Notes: generated from the sequence alone by a model not told the origin. A stretch of 64,000 bases of DNA from Silene conica (GCA_029255685.2 CM055319.2:27623568-27687567), one strand, 5' to 3'; numbered from the stretch's first letter, positions 34,282 through 47,385 are shown. Made by a program: numbers and translations.

Positions 34282-36876
34282 TGTAATACTTCGTTTATTT
34301 TCTATATTTATTTTAAATGACTTATAATTATTTTGACGTGTTTGATAGTATGTGACTAGTTATATTCGATAACTAAATTATCGACTACGTGTTTTTATAA
34401 TTTATATGTATATATTTGACTCGTTTATAATTAAATTGTCGAGTACGCGCTTTTATAATTTGCATGTCATGTATTTGACTAGTTTATATCCGATAATTTA
34501 ATATCGAATACGTGTTTATAATTTATATGTTTTAGAGTGGTGTCGGATTTGAGTGTTAGCTAATATATCGTATTTGAAGTACTTGTTTGGGCCTCGATTT
34601 GAGTGCAAGTAAACAGCCCATATCAAACACTACACAATTTTTTTTAAGAACACGTTTCAGCACTTGGAAATCTGCCGTCATATAAACGTCTTCCCCAACC
34701 CTAGATTTGACCTATCTATCGACACACAAGTACACCCACGACTTTGCTGCCGCCACATTGGAGGTTACGAAGAAGGGTTTGACACGGTGGGTTAGGGGTC
34801 TTAAGGGCCGTCGTTTACACCACGAATAGGGTAAGTTCACCACAGCCCCTGTTTTCGCAGTTTGTCCTCTCTCTTTTGTTCGCATAATTCAATCATGATT
34901 ATTGTGTTTTGAGTTCTGATTTCTGCACAGTAGTACCCTATGATGTTGGTAGATACGTTTTCACCATAGTCAAGTCGTCTCCGACCACCGAGGACCACCA
35001 GACCATAGTTGTTTTGCCATCATGTCAACTGTTCGTTTTATTGATTCAAAAATAGAGTTACAAACGTGTATACATGTACTATGTTTCGTTTCTGGTGTAG
35101 TTAATATTTAGTTCAAGTTTTAGCATATATAGTTTGTGGGTTGTCACGGGGTTAGTGTGGTGGTTGTCACGGTGGTTGGGGGTGTGTTTTAAGGGTGTTG
35201 AATCAAGGTTGTTTGGGGGACAAGGGCTGGTAAGAGTCGTGTTTCAGAACAAGCGTTTCCGAGCAGGGACTTTCTCATGGTGTTTCGAATACAGTACCTG
35301 CTACCACTGAGATGGGTGTTAAGGTATTTTGTTAAGAGGTAGCATGGGGTTCGTATTGGTGGGCGTCGCGGTGGTAAAGGTCGTGCTAGCAGGTTGTTAG
35401 GGGGCTAGTTTCAGGGAGGTGTCACAAGGGTGTTCAGAGGCGTGAGATTGTTGTTGTGACCAGAGGTTTTGGGACCCATGTCGAGGGCTGGTGTGACGTG
35501 GTTAGGGGTCGTGCTTGGTGCTAGTAGGTGCACCGGAGTGCTGTAGTGTCAACCGCCGGGGGCTGGTGGTAGTGCAATCGTTATAGGGGCGTCGAAGGGG
35601 TGGTCTTGGGAGCCTGTTTGATTCGTGAGGTCTGATGTGGTCAGGGACTGTTTTGTGTGTTTTACGTTAAATCTTTGTTGGGTTGCTAATGGTTTTTCCT
35701 TGCTTTGTTATTATTAATCATTATTGTTATATGTTGTTAGTTGTATAGTTGCCATGTATTATGCTTAGTATTATTATTATAGTTATAGTTATTATTATTA
35801 TTATCATTATTATTGTTATTAATATTGGTGGTATAAGTTGTCTTATTTTTATGGTTATGAGTTTATAATTGTATGGTCATATGTTATACATATTATATGG
35901 ATATGGTTGTTGATTTAGTAATGTTCGGTTATTTGGGTTCCTACTATATATAGTAAGTCTATATATAGTAAGCTTATAATTGTTTAATGATGATTGATTT
36001 GGATAATGAGTTAATGTTAATTGGTATGTATACCTAAAGTTTGTGATAAGTGTACCAATTATAAGCATGAGAGTAGTTAGTAGTGTTGTTGGTATATGAA
36101 TAGAATTTAATAGTAAGTACTATTTATAGGAACTGTGTTCGAGGTGGAATAATTCTGGCAGCTGTTCGAATGTCTTTCTGCAATTCGAGGTAGGGGAAAT
36201 ATATTATGATTCATGTTATGACATGAAATGTGTAAGTGATGCTTATTACGAGTTTGTTATAATTGATTATTACTGTACTGTGGATCGTATTATTATTGAT
36301 CACTGTGGAGATCGGGAGGTGTGAACTGGGTCTTGTGATATGGGTCTTGTGATATTGGGTCTTGTGATATGGGACTTGTGATTTGGCCATGGGAGGTGCG
36401 GTGTGATGGTGGTGTGGTGTGATGAAGGTGTGGTGTGTTGGAGGTGAAGGGGTTGATTGGAGGATGTGGAGGTGGAGGATGATACTGTTCTATTGTTAAT
36501 TATGTCTTATCTGTTTTTACCTACTCAACCTCGCGGTTGACCCTGTGTATTCGTGTGACACCTACGATGATCCGGAATGAGGAGTAGATTTGACAGGTCA
36601 GTGACAGATGGATTAGGAGCTTGGGCATGGAGAGAGAGACATGGCATGGACCTACTTAGAGTTAGATCACATTTAGACATCGTCAGTTGTACTTTCATTT
36701 AATCAAGTTTGGTTTTCGTAGTTGTTGTAATATCAAGCTTAAATTTAATCAGTAATTATATAAAGTACTTTGGTTTGTTTACCTTGTTACTCACTACCTC
36801 GGATATTCCGGGATGGTAACAGTCCTATTATTGAGAATGTCTTGCTAAAGGCTCTTAAATAAATGGGTATGTTACA
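34282..36876 (+). mobile_element. Element A 5' LTR, 2,595 bp
   Basis: TGTAATACTTCG to GGTATGTTACA. It contains a G-rich region on this strand (about 35120-35640), a duplicated CTATATATAGTAAG (35944 and 35959) and TATTTATAGG at 36121-36130, the best TATA candidate because it is kept in C. Near the end is the stem CTCGG/CCGGG-type palindrome and the family terminal block. Confidence 0.95.
36121..36130 (+). promoter_or_regulatory. Candidate TATA box of the A/B/C family
   Basis: TATTTATAGG, followed by GAACTG; C has the same sequence on the minus strand at 8190-8181, and the tandem units of B have TATTATATG at the equivalent place. The start of transcription is not known. Confidence 0.35.
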
Positions 36877-36879
36877 AAG

Positions 36880-36891
36880 TGGTATCAAAGC
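36880..36891 (+). promoter_or_regulatory. Primer-binding site of element A
   Basis: TGGTATCAAAGC, one mismatch from the site of B (TGGTATCAGAGC) and from the complement of initiator Met tRNA; three bases after the LTR. Confidence 0.9.
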
Positions 36892-39800
36892 AAACGATCC
36901 TCAGGCCTAAACCAAATGAGTAATAATGAGCGTAGGAAGAGTCTAATAAAATGAACCCCGAGATGAAGCGGATAGGAGCCCCAAAAAGGGACGGTATGAG
37001 TTAGGGGCCCCCTCACACCAAACCTGGGCCCTTTCTGTTCTGTCTCGAGAACCCAATGAGAGTAATTGAAGAGTGGGGTAGATTATATAGTGACCTAGTT
37101 ATCTTGTGCTAACAGTTTTGCAGGGGCGGAATGAGGTTAGTCATGATGTGATACATGGTTAACGATGTGCAACGAAAGAATATGGTTGATATTGGCATGC
37201 TAACTTATTTGAATAATTGAGTGAAATTTTAGTGTATGAATGGCACGAGTTGTGAATTATTAATTATATGATGATATGCATGCGGCTTCCTGATCCCTGA
37301 ACCCTTAGGTAGAGATATAGTATAAGGATATGAGTAATGAGTTAGCGATAGGGGCACCATAAGCTATAACTACCTAAGAGGTTAGATATAAGAGAGATAT
37401 GATCATGATTGACTGGAATGGTTAGTGGAGCCAGCTATGCTATGTCATTAAAGGATGTGGAACCAAGTTAAGTCTTATGGGTAAAGCTAGTAGACCGAAC
37501 CGGTTTGACAACTCTTATTTGCATGCCTTATACCTTGCAAGAGTTTACTGTTTGGCTTACTATGCAGATGTGAACGGACTTTGAGATTTATGATTGTTAT
37601 TATCCTACTAATTGCTTTAGTAATTCATGTCTAGTGATATGTGGAATGTGTAGCTCTAAGCCATGAATTTTAGATGACAACTGCAAATGAAATGTCGACT
37701 GAAGGTTAATATGGTATAGAGTGATATATATGCTTTAAATGATCGTCAACGTGTTTTGGAATAAAAAGGTTGAGTTTCGATGTAGTAATGTAAATTTGCA
37801 AAGGAACCAAAATTTTTAATAAATTTCTTTCAGAATGTTACCTGGTTTGTACTAGCTGTCATTTTACATGTGTTCCAAATATGAGTATGAAAATTTATGT
37901 ATGATAACCTTCTAAGTTGGTTTTACAATGCTTTTGTTTCATGCTAATATGAGTTATATATGGGGATAAATAAATCTTTTAGTTGACAATGGTCAGATTG
38001 CTACTGCTCAGTCCCGTTAAAATCCATGTTTGTAAAGCAAGTCATTTAAAGCGTGTTTACTTTTATGTAAAATTTCAACTCCACTGTTTAGGACATTCGT
38101 AAGCGTTTTCAAAATGATAAGCCATGTAAATCTTATCGAGTCGTTATGTAATTATGCTTTTTACAAGTCGCTACATAATATGTAAATGGTGGAATTGTGA
38201 TTTATGTAAGCTTCATATAAAGGTTAATCAAATGTGAATTTTGTGATGTTACTACGTGATATCCTGTTATGAAACTAATAACATGAATAGTAGGCATATG
38301 ACATGGATATGAACCCCACTATATGATAGCGTAACCGTGTTTACATCGTCAAGTTTAATATAGAATAGTTTCAATTATACCTCCACTCTTACTGTCTAGT
38401 ATTACGACCTCAACTAATTGTGTGACGTTCGTATGTGATGTCAAAATCATGTTATCATAGGAGAGTCTTGCCAAGTCGTAGAATGAAATTTAACTGGTAA
38501 GCTTATTAGCATGTTAAAGCAATCTAATTATTATGTGTAATGGAAATCATTTTGAACGATGTTAAAAGTGTTGACGTTCTTTCATATATTCATGGTATAT
38601 CGTTGTCTAGATCGTTGAGACAATAACCTTTATAGCACCTTCATGTATATTGTTATGTCACAAACTGAATTGCTTTTGCTCTGTTTAAAAGTCTGACCAT
38701 ACTAGTTTGAGTTGTTAATTAGTAGACATGTGAAATATGAAGTACTAGTCTTGTGAATTCGTTACTTTTATCGTTAAAGTTTCATAAGTAATGAGGAACA
38801 AGAACAATGTCCTAGAAAAGAAGAATCAGAATGCCGCCATGTAGTCTTAAATCTGAGTTGTAGATGATAAGATTGTCCTGAATTGAGTTTATAACTGTCA
38901 CAAACTACCTTTTATTGCTCCAAACATTTCAAAATATTTTCAAAGTGACAAACAAGGAAAAGCTTGATGTTTGATAATTATGATGATGGTATGCAAATGA
39001 CAATCCTGTAGCTATGTGTAGATGAAAACCGACTTGGATGTTAATCGCTGCATATCGTATAGATCTCTTATTGTGCAAATCATGTATAATAATAGCTCTA
39101 TGATAAATGATGTAATATGAGTGGACAGGAATGTACCTAAGTGAAATATACTGACTAATTGATATCAGGGAATGTTAAACGATCTTGTGAAGTCTAAGAG
39201 TTATGTATATCTTGTGAGGCATGTCCATGTTCCATGTTTAATTACGTAATTTAATTTTGCGCTATGTCTTTTCCTAAATATGGTTTTGCTTAAAAATATG
39301 GTTATGAACATGAAACCGTTTTAAATTGTCAATTATGAACTATGAGGTTCTTGACTATTTATGTAGTTGTAAATACTTGCTTGCGTTGAAATTCTATGGG
39401 TGTAAGTGTTGCCTATTCCGAATCTGTTTTACTGCGTAACATGATCCTACCGACCCTAATACTTTATTATTGTTCGAGGTTATATGTTATATGATAGTTG
39501 ATGAGCCTCTTCTGAGTACTGATTTGAGTTGAATTTTAGCAGTTGTTCTTTTATTCTGATAGTTAAATTTTTTTTTTTGGTTAGTCTGAGTTATGTACAA
39601 CTTTTAGTAATTGGTTAGTCTGAGTTATGTACAAGTTCATGTTTTATGGCGTTCACGTCCTTGTTTTATGAATAGTGGAATGATAAGTAGATATACAAGT
39701 ATGTCAACGAACTTGGGAGGTAAGTACTGAGGAGTTTGAGTTACTCGTGAGTTTAGAACAAAGGCCATGGTTGGTTTTGTTTTGAGTTGAGTTGAGTTTG

Positions 39801-40188
39801 CAGTTCAGTATTTTATTGAGTTGTCGTATTCCTTGACCTTGACTTGTGGGTAAGTAGCTTAGACTTATGGTCTAAGTGTTGAGCAGGGATTGGACCTTTG
39901 ACGATATTGAGATTGATATTGAGATTGGTTACTGGAATGAGTTATGGGGCCTATGTGCCGAGTTATTGTTACGGTCCGGAGTGACCTAGTTATTGAGTTA
40001 TACTGTTTGAGTTTGCGATTGATATAGAGATGGAAATATTGTTTGGCGGTTTTATCCCGCCAGTTCACTCACCCCTTGTCTTTGGTCTTAGATTCGACGA
40101 TGAGTGCGATACTTGGTTACTGGGAGTGAGATAGTATGAGATAAAGTTATGAGTAAGACGGAGTTATGAGCTGGGAATAGTATAATGG
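36892..40188 (+). mobile_element. Element A interior, non-coding
   Basis: About 3.3 kb with no recognisable domain on either strand. The first 200 bp after the primer site are very similar to those of B (about nine bases in ten by eye) and include GGGGCCCC at 37004-37011. A short duplication of GGTTAGTCTGAGTTATGTAC occurs at about 39579 and 39613. The conservation near the primer site, with no protein, suggests an RNA function such as packaging; that is inference. Confidence 0.8.
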
Positions 40189-40558
40189 GGTTACGGGGAC
40201 GTAACCGTGTTTTAAGGAGGATAGGATTGTAAAATCTTTTGATTTATGATATGCCTAGTTGTTTTACATGGCTAAGTGGTGTGTCGTGATTGTTTGTATA
40301 AACTTGATAATCTTGTTTACTACTCGTATGCTTTTATTGTGTTTCGTGAAGTATCCTTTAATTTAGTGATAAGTTAAACTTTGGGGACAAAGTTTTCTTA
40401 ACGAGGGTGGAATGTAATACCTCGTGTTTTAAAGTACCCTTATTAGTTTATGACGTTATGTGGTGTCCCATATCATATTCCATATGTGCCTAGCGACCAG
40501 TTGGTAGACCATGGGATGGTGAACTTCGGGACGAAGTTCATTTCTAAGGAGGGAAAAC
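40189..40558 (+). promoter_or_regulatory. Three hairpin/polypurine modules, the last being the working polypurine tract
   Basis: Module 1: GGTTACG-GGGA-CGTAACC (40189-40206), then AAGGAGGATAGGAT and TGTAAAAT. Module 2: AACTTTG-GGGA-CAAAGTT (40377-40394), then CGAGGGTGGAA and TGTAATACC. Module 3: GAACTTCG-GGA-CGAAGTTC (40521-40539), then AAGGAGGGAAAAC (40546-40558) and the real LTR start TGTAATACT. Stem sequences differ but are all perfect, and all three modules recur in B and their hairpins in C. Confidence 0.88.
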
Positions 40559-43312
40559 TGTAATACTTCGTTTATTTTCTATATTTATTTTAAATGACTT
40601 ATAATTATTTTGACGTGTTTGATAGTATGTGACTAGTTATATTCGATAACTAAATTATCGACTACGTGTTTTTATAATTTATATGTATATATTTGACTCG
40701 TTTATAATTAAATTGTCGAGTACGCGCTTTTATAATTTGCATGTCATGTATTTGACTAGTTTATATCCGATAATTTAATATCGAATACGTGTTTATAATT
40801 TATATGTTTTAGAGTGGTGTCGGATTTGAGTGTTAGCTGATATATCGTATTTGAAGTACTTGTTTGGGCCTCGATTTGAGTGCAAGTAAACAGCCCATAT
40901 CAAACACTACACAATTTTTTTTAAGAACACGTTTCAGCACTTGGAAATCTGCCGTCATATAAACGTCTTCCCCAACCCTAGATTTGACCTATCGACACAC
41001 AAGTACACCCACGACTTTGCTGCCGCCACATTGGAGGTTACGAAGAAGGGTTTGACACGGTGGGTTAGGGGTCTTAAGGGCCGTCGTTTACACCACGAAT
41101 AGGGTAAGTTCACCACAGCCCCTGTTTTCGCAGTTTGTCCTCTCTCTTTTGTTCGCATAATTCAATCATGATTATTGTGTTTTGAATTCTGATTTCTGCA
41201 CAGTAGTACCCTATGATGTTCGTAGATACGTTTTCACCATAGTCAAGTCGTCTCCGACCACCGAGGACCACCAGACCATAGTTGTTTTGCCATCATGTCA
41301 ACTGTTCGTTTTATTGATTCAAAAATAGAGTTACAAACGTGTATACATGTACTATGTTTCGTTTCTGGTGTAGTTACTATTTAGTTCAAGTTTTAGCATA
41401 TATAGTTTGTGGGTTGTCACGGGGTTAGTGTGGTGGTTGTCACGGTGGTTGGGGGTGTGTTTTAAGGGTGTTGAATCAAGGTTGTTTGGGGGACAAGGGC
41501 TGGTAAGAGTCGTGTTTCAGAACAAGCGTTTCCGAGCAGGGACTTTCTCATGGTGTTTCGAATACAGTACCTGCTACCACTGAGATGGGTGTTAAGGTAT
41601 TTTGTAAAGGGGTAGCATGGGGTTCGTATTGGTGGGCGTCGCGGTGGTAAAGGTGGTGCTAGCAGGTTGTTAGGGGGCTGGTTTCAGGGAGGTGTCACAA
41701 GGGTGTTCAGAGGCGTGAGATTGCTGTTGTGACCAGAGGTTTTGGGACCCATGTCGAGGGCTGGTGTGACGTGGTTAGGGGTCGTGCTTGGTGCTAGTAG
41801 GTGCACCGGAGTGCTGTGGTGTCAACCGCCGGGGGCTGGTGGTAGGGCAATCGTTATAGGGGCGTCGAAGGGGTGGTCTTGGGAGCCTGTTTGAGTCGTG
41901 AGGTCTGATGTGGTCAGGGACTGTTTTGTGTGTTTTACGTTAAATCTTTCTTGGGTTGCTAATGGTTGTTCATTGCTTTGTTATTATTAATCATTATTGT
42001 TATATGTTGTTAGTTGTATAGTTGCCATGTATTATGCTTAGTATTATTATTATAGTTATAGTTATTATTATTATTATCATTATTATTGTTATTAATATTG
42101 GTGGTATAAGTTGTCTTATTTTTATGGTTATGAGTTTATAATTGTATGGTCATATGTTATACATATTATATGGATATGGTTGTTGATTTAGTAATGTTCG
42201 GTTATTTGGGTTCCTACTATATATAGTAAGTCTATATATAGTAAGCTTATAATTGTTTAATGATGATTGATTTGGATAATGAGTTAATGTTAATTCGTAT
42301 GTATACCTAAAGTTTGTGATAAGTGTACCAATTATAAGCATGAGAGTAGTTAGTAGTGTTGTTGGTATATGAATAGAATTTAATAGTAAGTACTATTTAT
42401 AGGAACTGTGTTCGAGGTGGAATAATTCTGGCAGCTGTTCGAATGTCTTTCTGCAATTCGAGGTAGGGGAAATATATTATTATTCATGTTATGACATGAA
42501 ATGTGTAAGTGATGCTTATTACGAGTTTGTAATAGCCTGCAAACCACATACACCAGGTAAACCACCCGAGGGTGATAGGCTCGAAGTCTATTTAGGCATG
42601 GACTCGGGCCAAGAATGCTCCACAAGATTTTGCTCTTGGGGAGGCTTGAACCCGGGTCTCCTGGGAATTTCACCCAAGTTTTAACCACTAGACTCCTATA
42701 ATTGATTATTATGTACTGTGGATCGTATTATTATTGATCACTGTGGAGATCGGGAGGTGTGAACTGGGTCTTGTGATATGGGTCTTGTGATATTGGGTCT
42801 TGTGATATGGGACTTGTGATATGGCCATGGGAGGTGCGGTGTGATGGTGGTGTGGTGTGATGGAGGTGTGGTGTGTTGGAGGTGAAGGGGTTGATTGGAG
42901 GATGTGGAGGTGGAGGATGATACTGTTCTATTGTTAATTATGTCTTATCTGTTTTTACCTACTCAACCTCGCGGTTGACCCTGTGTATTCGTGTGACACC
43001 TACGATGATCCCGAATGGGGAGTAGATTTGACAGGTCAGTGACAGATGGATTAGGAGCTTGGGCATGGAGAGAGACATGGCATGGACCTACTTAGAGTTA
43101 GATCACATTTAGACATCGTCAGTTGTACTTTCATTTAATCAAGTTTGGTTTTCGTAGTTGTTGTAATATCAAGCTTAAATTTAATCAGTAATTATATAAA
43201 GTACTTTGGTTTGTTGACCTTGTTACTCACTACCTCGGATATTCCGGGATGGTAACAGTCCTATTATTGAGAATGTCTTGCTAAAGGCTCTTAAATAAAT
43301 GGGGGTGTTACA
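40559..43312 (+). mobile_element. Element A 3' LTR, 2,754 bp including a SINE
   Basis: Same ends as the 5' LTR (last bases GGGTGTTACA against GTATGTTACA). Without the 166-bp insert at 42531-42696 the length is 2,588 bp. The SINE is absent from the 5' LTR. Confidence 0.95.
42531..42696 (-). mobile_element. tRNA-derived SINE, 166 bp
   Basis: On the minus strand it starts GGAGTCTAGTGGTTAAAAC with an A-box-like TAGTGGTTAAAA (42690-42679) and a B box GGGTTCAAGCC (42653-42643), the internal RNA polymerase III promoter of tRNA genes. The empty site is visible in the 5' LTR near 36251. It ends near GTTTGCAGGCTATT, which recalls the 3' end of the Au-type plant SINEs; the family is not certain. I see no clear target duplication. 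It cannot encode its own movement and would depend on a LINE. Confidence 0.8.
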
Positions 43313-43671
43313 CTTAATCCCTGATGTGGCGGCAGCAAAACTATGTGAGGATTGAGAGGTGTTGATGCTAGGGTTAGGTTTTTGAGGTAGGTTTATATAT
43401 GGTGGCTGATAGAAATATGTTGAATTTCTCTTATTTTGAGCGTGTAAGGGGTTGGTGTCGAGTTGGGCTATTCAGTCCAAGGCACGCATCTCGAGGCCCA
43501 AACATCATTAACACGCATAACGATAACTAATTATCCGTTCCCGTACTTATTTAGCATACAAATATAATAAACTTATTCGATAAAACAATTGTCGAATTTA
43601 AACGTTCAAAACAAACTTTCAACACGTCAGATTAAATTAAAATAAAATGTACTAAATTACGGAGTATTACA
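43313..43671 (-). mobile_element. Element B left LTR, second part
   Basis: It starts with the second copy of CTTAA and continues the LTR interrupted at 34281; it ends CGGAGTATTACA, the complement of the family LTR start TGTAATACTCCG. Together with the first part the LTR is about 2,555 bp. Confidence 0.88.
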
Positions 43672-45264
43672 GTCTTTCCTCCTGAAAATGAACTTCGTCC
43701 CGAAGTTCACCGTCCCATGGTCAAAACAAACTGGTCACTAGGCACGTAACGAACACTTATTGTGACACCACATAACATCAAATGCTAATGAAAGTACTTC
43801 AAAACACGAGTTGTCACATTCTACCCTCCTTAAGAAAACTTTGTCCCCAAAGTTTAATGTATAACTAAGTTAAAGGATACCTCACGAAACACAATTAAAA
43901 TAAAATTGCACAACAGAAGTAATCAGGATTATCAAATGTATTCAACAATCACAACATACCAAATAACCATGTCATAACAACAAGCCATACCATAAAATCA
44001 TTAAGATTTTACAATCCTATCCTCCTTAAAACATGGTTACGTCCCCGTAACCTCAGTATAAAGTTTCTAGCCCCTTACACAGTCTTACTCATTACTCTAT
44101 CTCATAAAACCGCAAATCAATATATCCATCTCAATATCTATTTCAAACTCAGAACAGAACTCAACAACCAAGGTCATACTGGGCCATAGACACAATGTGG
44201 CACAACAGCCTAATAACTCATAACTCAAACCAGCAACCAATTCTCATCCCAATCTCGATATCAATATTGTCAAATATTCCATTTAAGAAACTGCTATACC
44301 AAACCGACCTTATCAACTCAATCTCATCAGTACTTACCTTCAAAGTTCATTGACATACTTGTATATATACTCATCATTCCACTATTCATAAAACACAAAC
44401 GTGTACGCCATAAAACAAGAACTTGTACATAACTCAGACTAATCAATTACTAAAAGTTTTCCCATCTCACAACCAAAAGAATTATTACTTCAATAGAAAA
44501 TTTTAACTATCAGAATAAAAGGACAACTATTAATATTCGACTCAAATCAGTACTCAAAGGAGGCTCATATCAATTATCATATAACATATAACCTCGAACA
44601 ACAGTAAAGTATTAGGGTCGGTAGGATCGTGTTACGCAGTAAAACAGATTCGGAATAGATAACACTTACGCACCCATGAAATTTCAACACAAGCTAGTAT
44701 TTACCACTACATAAATAATCAAGAAAACTCATAGTTCATACTTGACAATTTAAAACGTTTCATGTTCATAAACATATTTTTGAAGCAAAACCATATTTAG
44801 GAAAAGACATAGCGCAAAGTTAATTAACATAATTAAACATGGGACATGGACATACTTCACAAGATATACACAACTTATGGACTAACGAGACCGTTTAACA
44901 TTCCTAGATATCAACAGGTTAAAACCACTTAGTTACATGCCCCAGCCATTCACATTACATCCTTTACCATGAAACTGGAAATATACATGTCTCGCAAATT
45001 ATGGGTCGATATACTATGCAGCAATAAAACATCAGGCCGGGATTTCGTCAACACGTAGCTACAGAATTTGTTATGTTGCACACAATCACAATAATTATCA
45101 AAACATCAAGCGTTATCATGAATAATCATCACTTGGAAAACATTTTGAAACTTTGGAACCCTTGAAGTGGTAATCTGTGGCAATTATAACCATGAATCAC
45201 AAGATAATTTTACAAGTTATAGATCGAAGCAAGGTTACACGGAGATATTCTGATTCTCATTTAC

Positions 45265-45292
45265 AAAAAAAAAAAAAAAAAAAAAAAAAAAA
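45265..45292. repeat. A28 homopolymer
   Basis: 28 consecutive A on the plus strand inside the interior of B; no SINE or LINE is visible at its side. The length is likely to be uncertain in any sequence read. Confidence 0.9.
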
Positions 45293-47370
45293 TTATTCTT
45301 GTAAATTGTGGCTCATGAATTATGAAAATTTAACGATAAAAGTAAACGAAGTTACAAGACTAGTATTTCCATAAATCACATGTCAACCAGTTAGCAACTC
45401 AACACATCGTGATCAGATTCTAAATATAATAATATGCAATTCACTGTATGGTATAGAAATACACTTGAAAAGTTATGAAGATCATAATCACAGGGAACTA
45501 GACAGAGATAACCATTAATATACGAAAGAACATCCACAAGACTCACTTTGTTCAAATAATTACAATTACGTATAACCATTAGGTTGCTATATCATACCAA
45601 TAAGCTTACCAGTTAAATTTCCTTTTGCCACTTGGCAGGACTCTTCTCGGATAAACATGCCTTTGACATCACATACGAGCAGCACATCTTTAAAATTTAG
45701 ACATATAATTGAAATGATTTTATATTAAATTTGACGAGATAAACAGGGTTACGCCCCCATATAGTGGGGTTCATACTCATACCCTATGCCTGCTATTCAT
45801 GTTACTAAGGCCATATCAGGATATCACGTGGTCACATCTCATAATTCACATTTGATTAAGCTTTTATACGAAACTTACATACCTCACAACTTCACCAATA
45901 AAACGTTATGCAACAACTTACAAAAAAAAATCATAATTAAATAACAGCTTAGCTAACGTGCGAGCAAACATAATCTTTTAGTGAATGTAAAGAATTAGTT
46001 AAACAGAGGAAAAATATCAAATGCACACCTCAAGGAAATTATTTAATACAATGTTTACAACTCGAACGATTTGAACAATAACTTTACAGCATTTCAACAA
46101 AATTTTAGGCATCTTGCAGAATTCACAATTGAATAACAACTCGTTAAGATTTCATATGGCGTAACATTTTGAAAACGTGAACGAACATTCTGAACAGTGG
46201 AGTTGGAACTATGCACAAGCAATAACCAAGTTTTAAATTGATTTCTGTTACAAAAAGATAGGTCAAAACGCGACTATGCAATAACAGTCTGACTAATGTC
46301 GAATAAAAGAATTATTTCTCGCAAAGACATTTCTCATATCAAGATAAAACACTAGCATTGTAATCCCAACTCAGAAGGTTATCATACATAAAATTTTCAT
46401 CCTCAATTATGAAACACGTATAAAGTGACAGCCCGGACAAACCAGGTAACATTGTGAAAATTTATTAAAATTTTGGTCCCTTTGCAACTACACATTACTA
46501 CATCCACACTCAACCTTTCTCATCCAAACACATTGACAATCATTTGAAACATAGACATCACTCTGTACCATATTAACATTCATTCCTCACTTCAATTGTA
46601 GTTGGCATCAAAATACGGTAAAGGTTTCGAAACTGAAAATAAAATCAATTAAATAACTTGACAGTTATACAGGTGTATCCAAGTACGGAAATATAACCTA
46701 GGGACTACTACGTATCCCTTATTGATGACAACTTCATAACGAATTTAAATGTGTATAATAGGAATAAAATTTGAAGTACAAAATATGCAACACATACTAC
46801 ATACATTCATAGCTTAGGGCAACACATTCCGCATATCACTAGACATGGATTACTATAACATATAATCCTAAGATCAACTGATTTATTCATCCTTACAAGG
46901 AATTTAAACGTCAAAGTCATATAATAACGATAGGCATTAAATACTAGGTAATCATATGAACATTTCAAAATACCAAAGTCATATGTCACACCACTCTTAA
47001 CTATTGCTCAACAAATACACATCCATCCTCTTTGGAATATCAATTAAATCATCCAACTCGATCCACACTTTATATCACACATACCCTTCTAACGCACGTC
47101 ATTAATCACACTCACATACTACTTACCACATCCTTCACCTGCAAGAACGTTAGTACAGTATAACTTGGTCACTATATAGCCTACCCCACTCTTCAATTAC
47201 TCTCATAGGGTTCCCGAGACAGAACTGAAAGGGCCCAGGTCTGGTGTGAGGGGGCCCCTAACTCATCCCGTTCCTTTTTGGGGATCCTAAAAGTTTCATC
47301 TCGGGGTTCATTTTATTTGACTCTTCCTACGTACATTATTACTCGTTTAGTTTAGGCCTGAGGATCGTTC

Positions 47371-47382
47371 GCTCTGATACCA
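47371..47382 (-). promoter_or_regulatory. Primer-binding site of element B
   Basis: The plus strand reads GCTCTGATACCA, the complement of TGGTATCAGAGC. Three bases then separate it from the LTR start at 47386. Only its first bases are repeated in the array. Confidence 0.92.
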
Positions 47383-47385
47383 CTT

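Larger units (their letters stand above)
34282..43312 (+). mobile_element. Element A: complete LARD-like retrotransposon, 9,031 bp
   Basis: 5' LTR 34282-36876, interior 36877-40558, 3' LTR 40559-43312, duplication CTTAA at 34277-34281 and 43313-43317. Primer site and polypurine tract are present. The interior has no supported coding region, so proteins must have come from another element. The 3' end (palindromic CTTCGGGACGAAG, then a purine tract, then TGTAATAC) resembles plant Ty3/gypsy chromoviruses such as Tekay/Del; this relation is inference. The LTRs are nearly identical apart from a SINE in the 3' LTR, so insertion is recent. Confidence 0.95.
43672..47385 (-). mobile_element. Element B interior, non-coding, inverted relative to A
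   Basis: 3.7 kb without a supported gene. Read on the minus strand it aligns with the interior of A from end to end. The polypurine tract AGGAGGAAAGAC is the complement of 43672-43683. Hairpins as in A are at 43690-43708, 43837-43854 and 44035-44052. GGGGCCCC is at 47251-47258. Outside the ends the two interiors drift apart, with an A28 run only here (45265-45292). Confidence 0.85.

Noticed and set aside
42643..42690. tRNA gene on the minus strand
   Set aside because: A and B boxes are present but no cloverleaf with acceptor stem can be formed by eye; a SINE explains the piece and its absence from the other LTR.
36877..47385. Hidden host gene in the interiors of A and B
   Set aside because: No long frame on either strand, and both interiors match each other as element sequence from primer site to polypurine tract.
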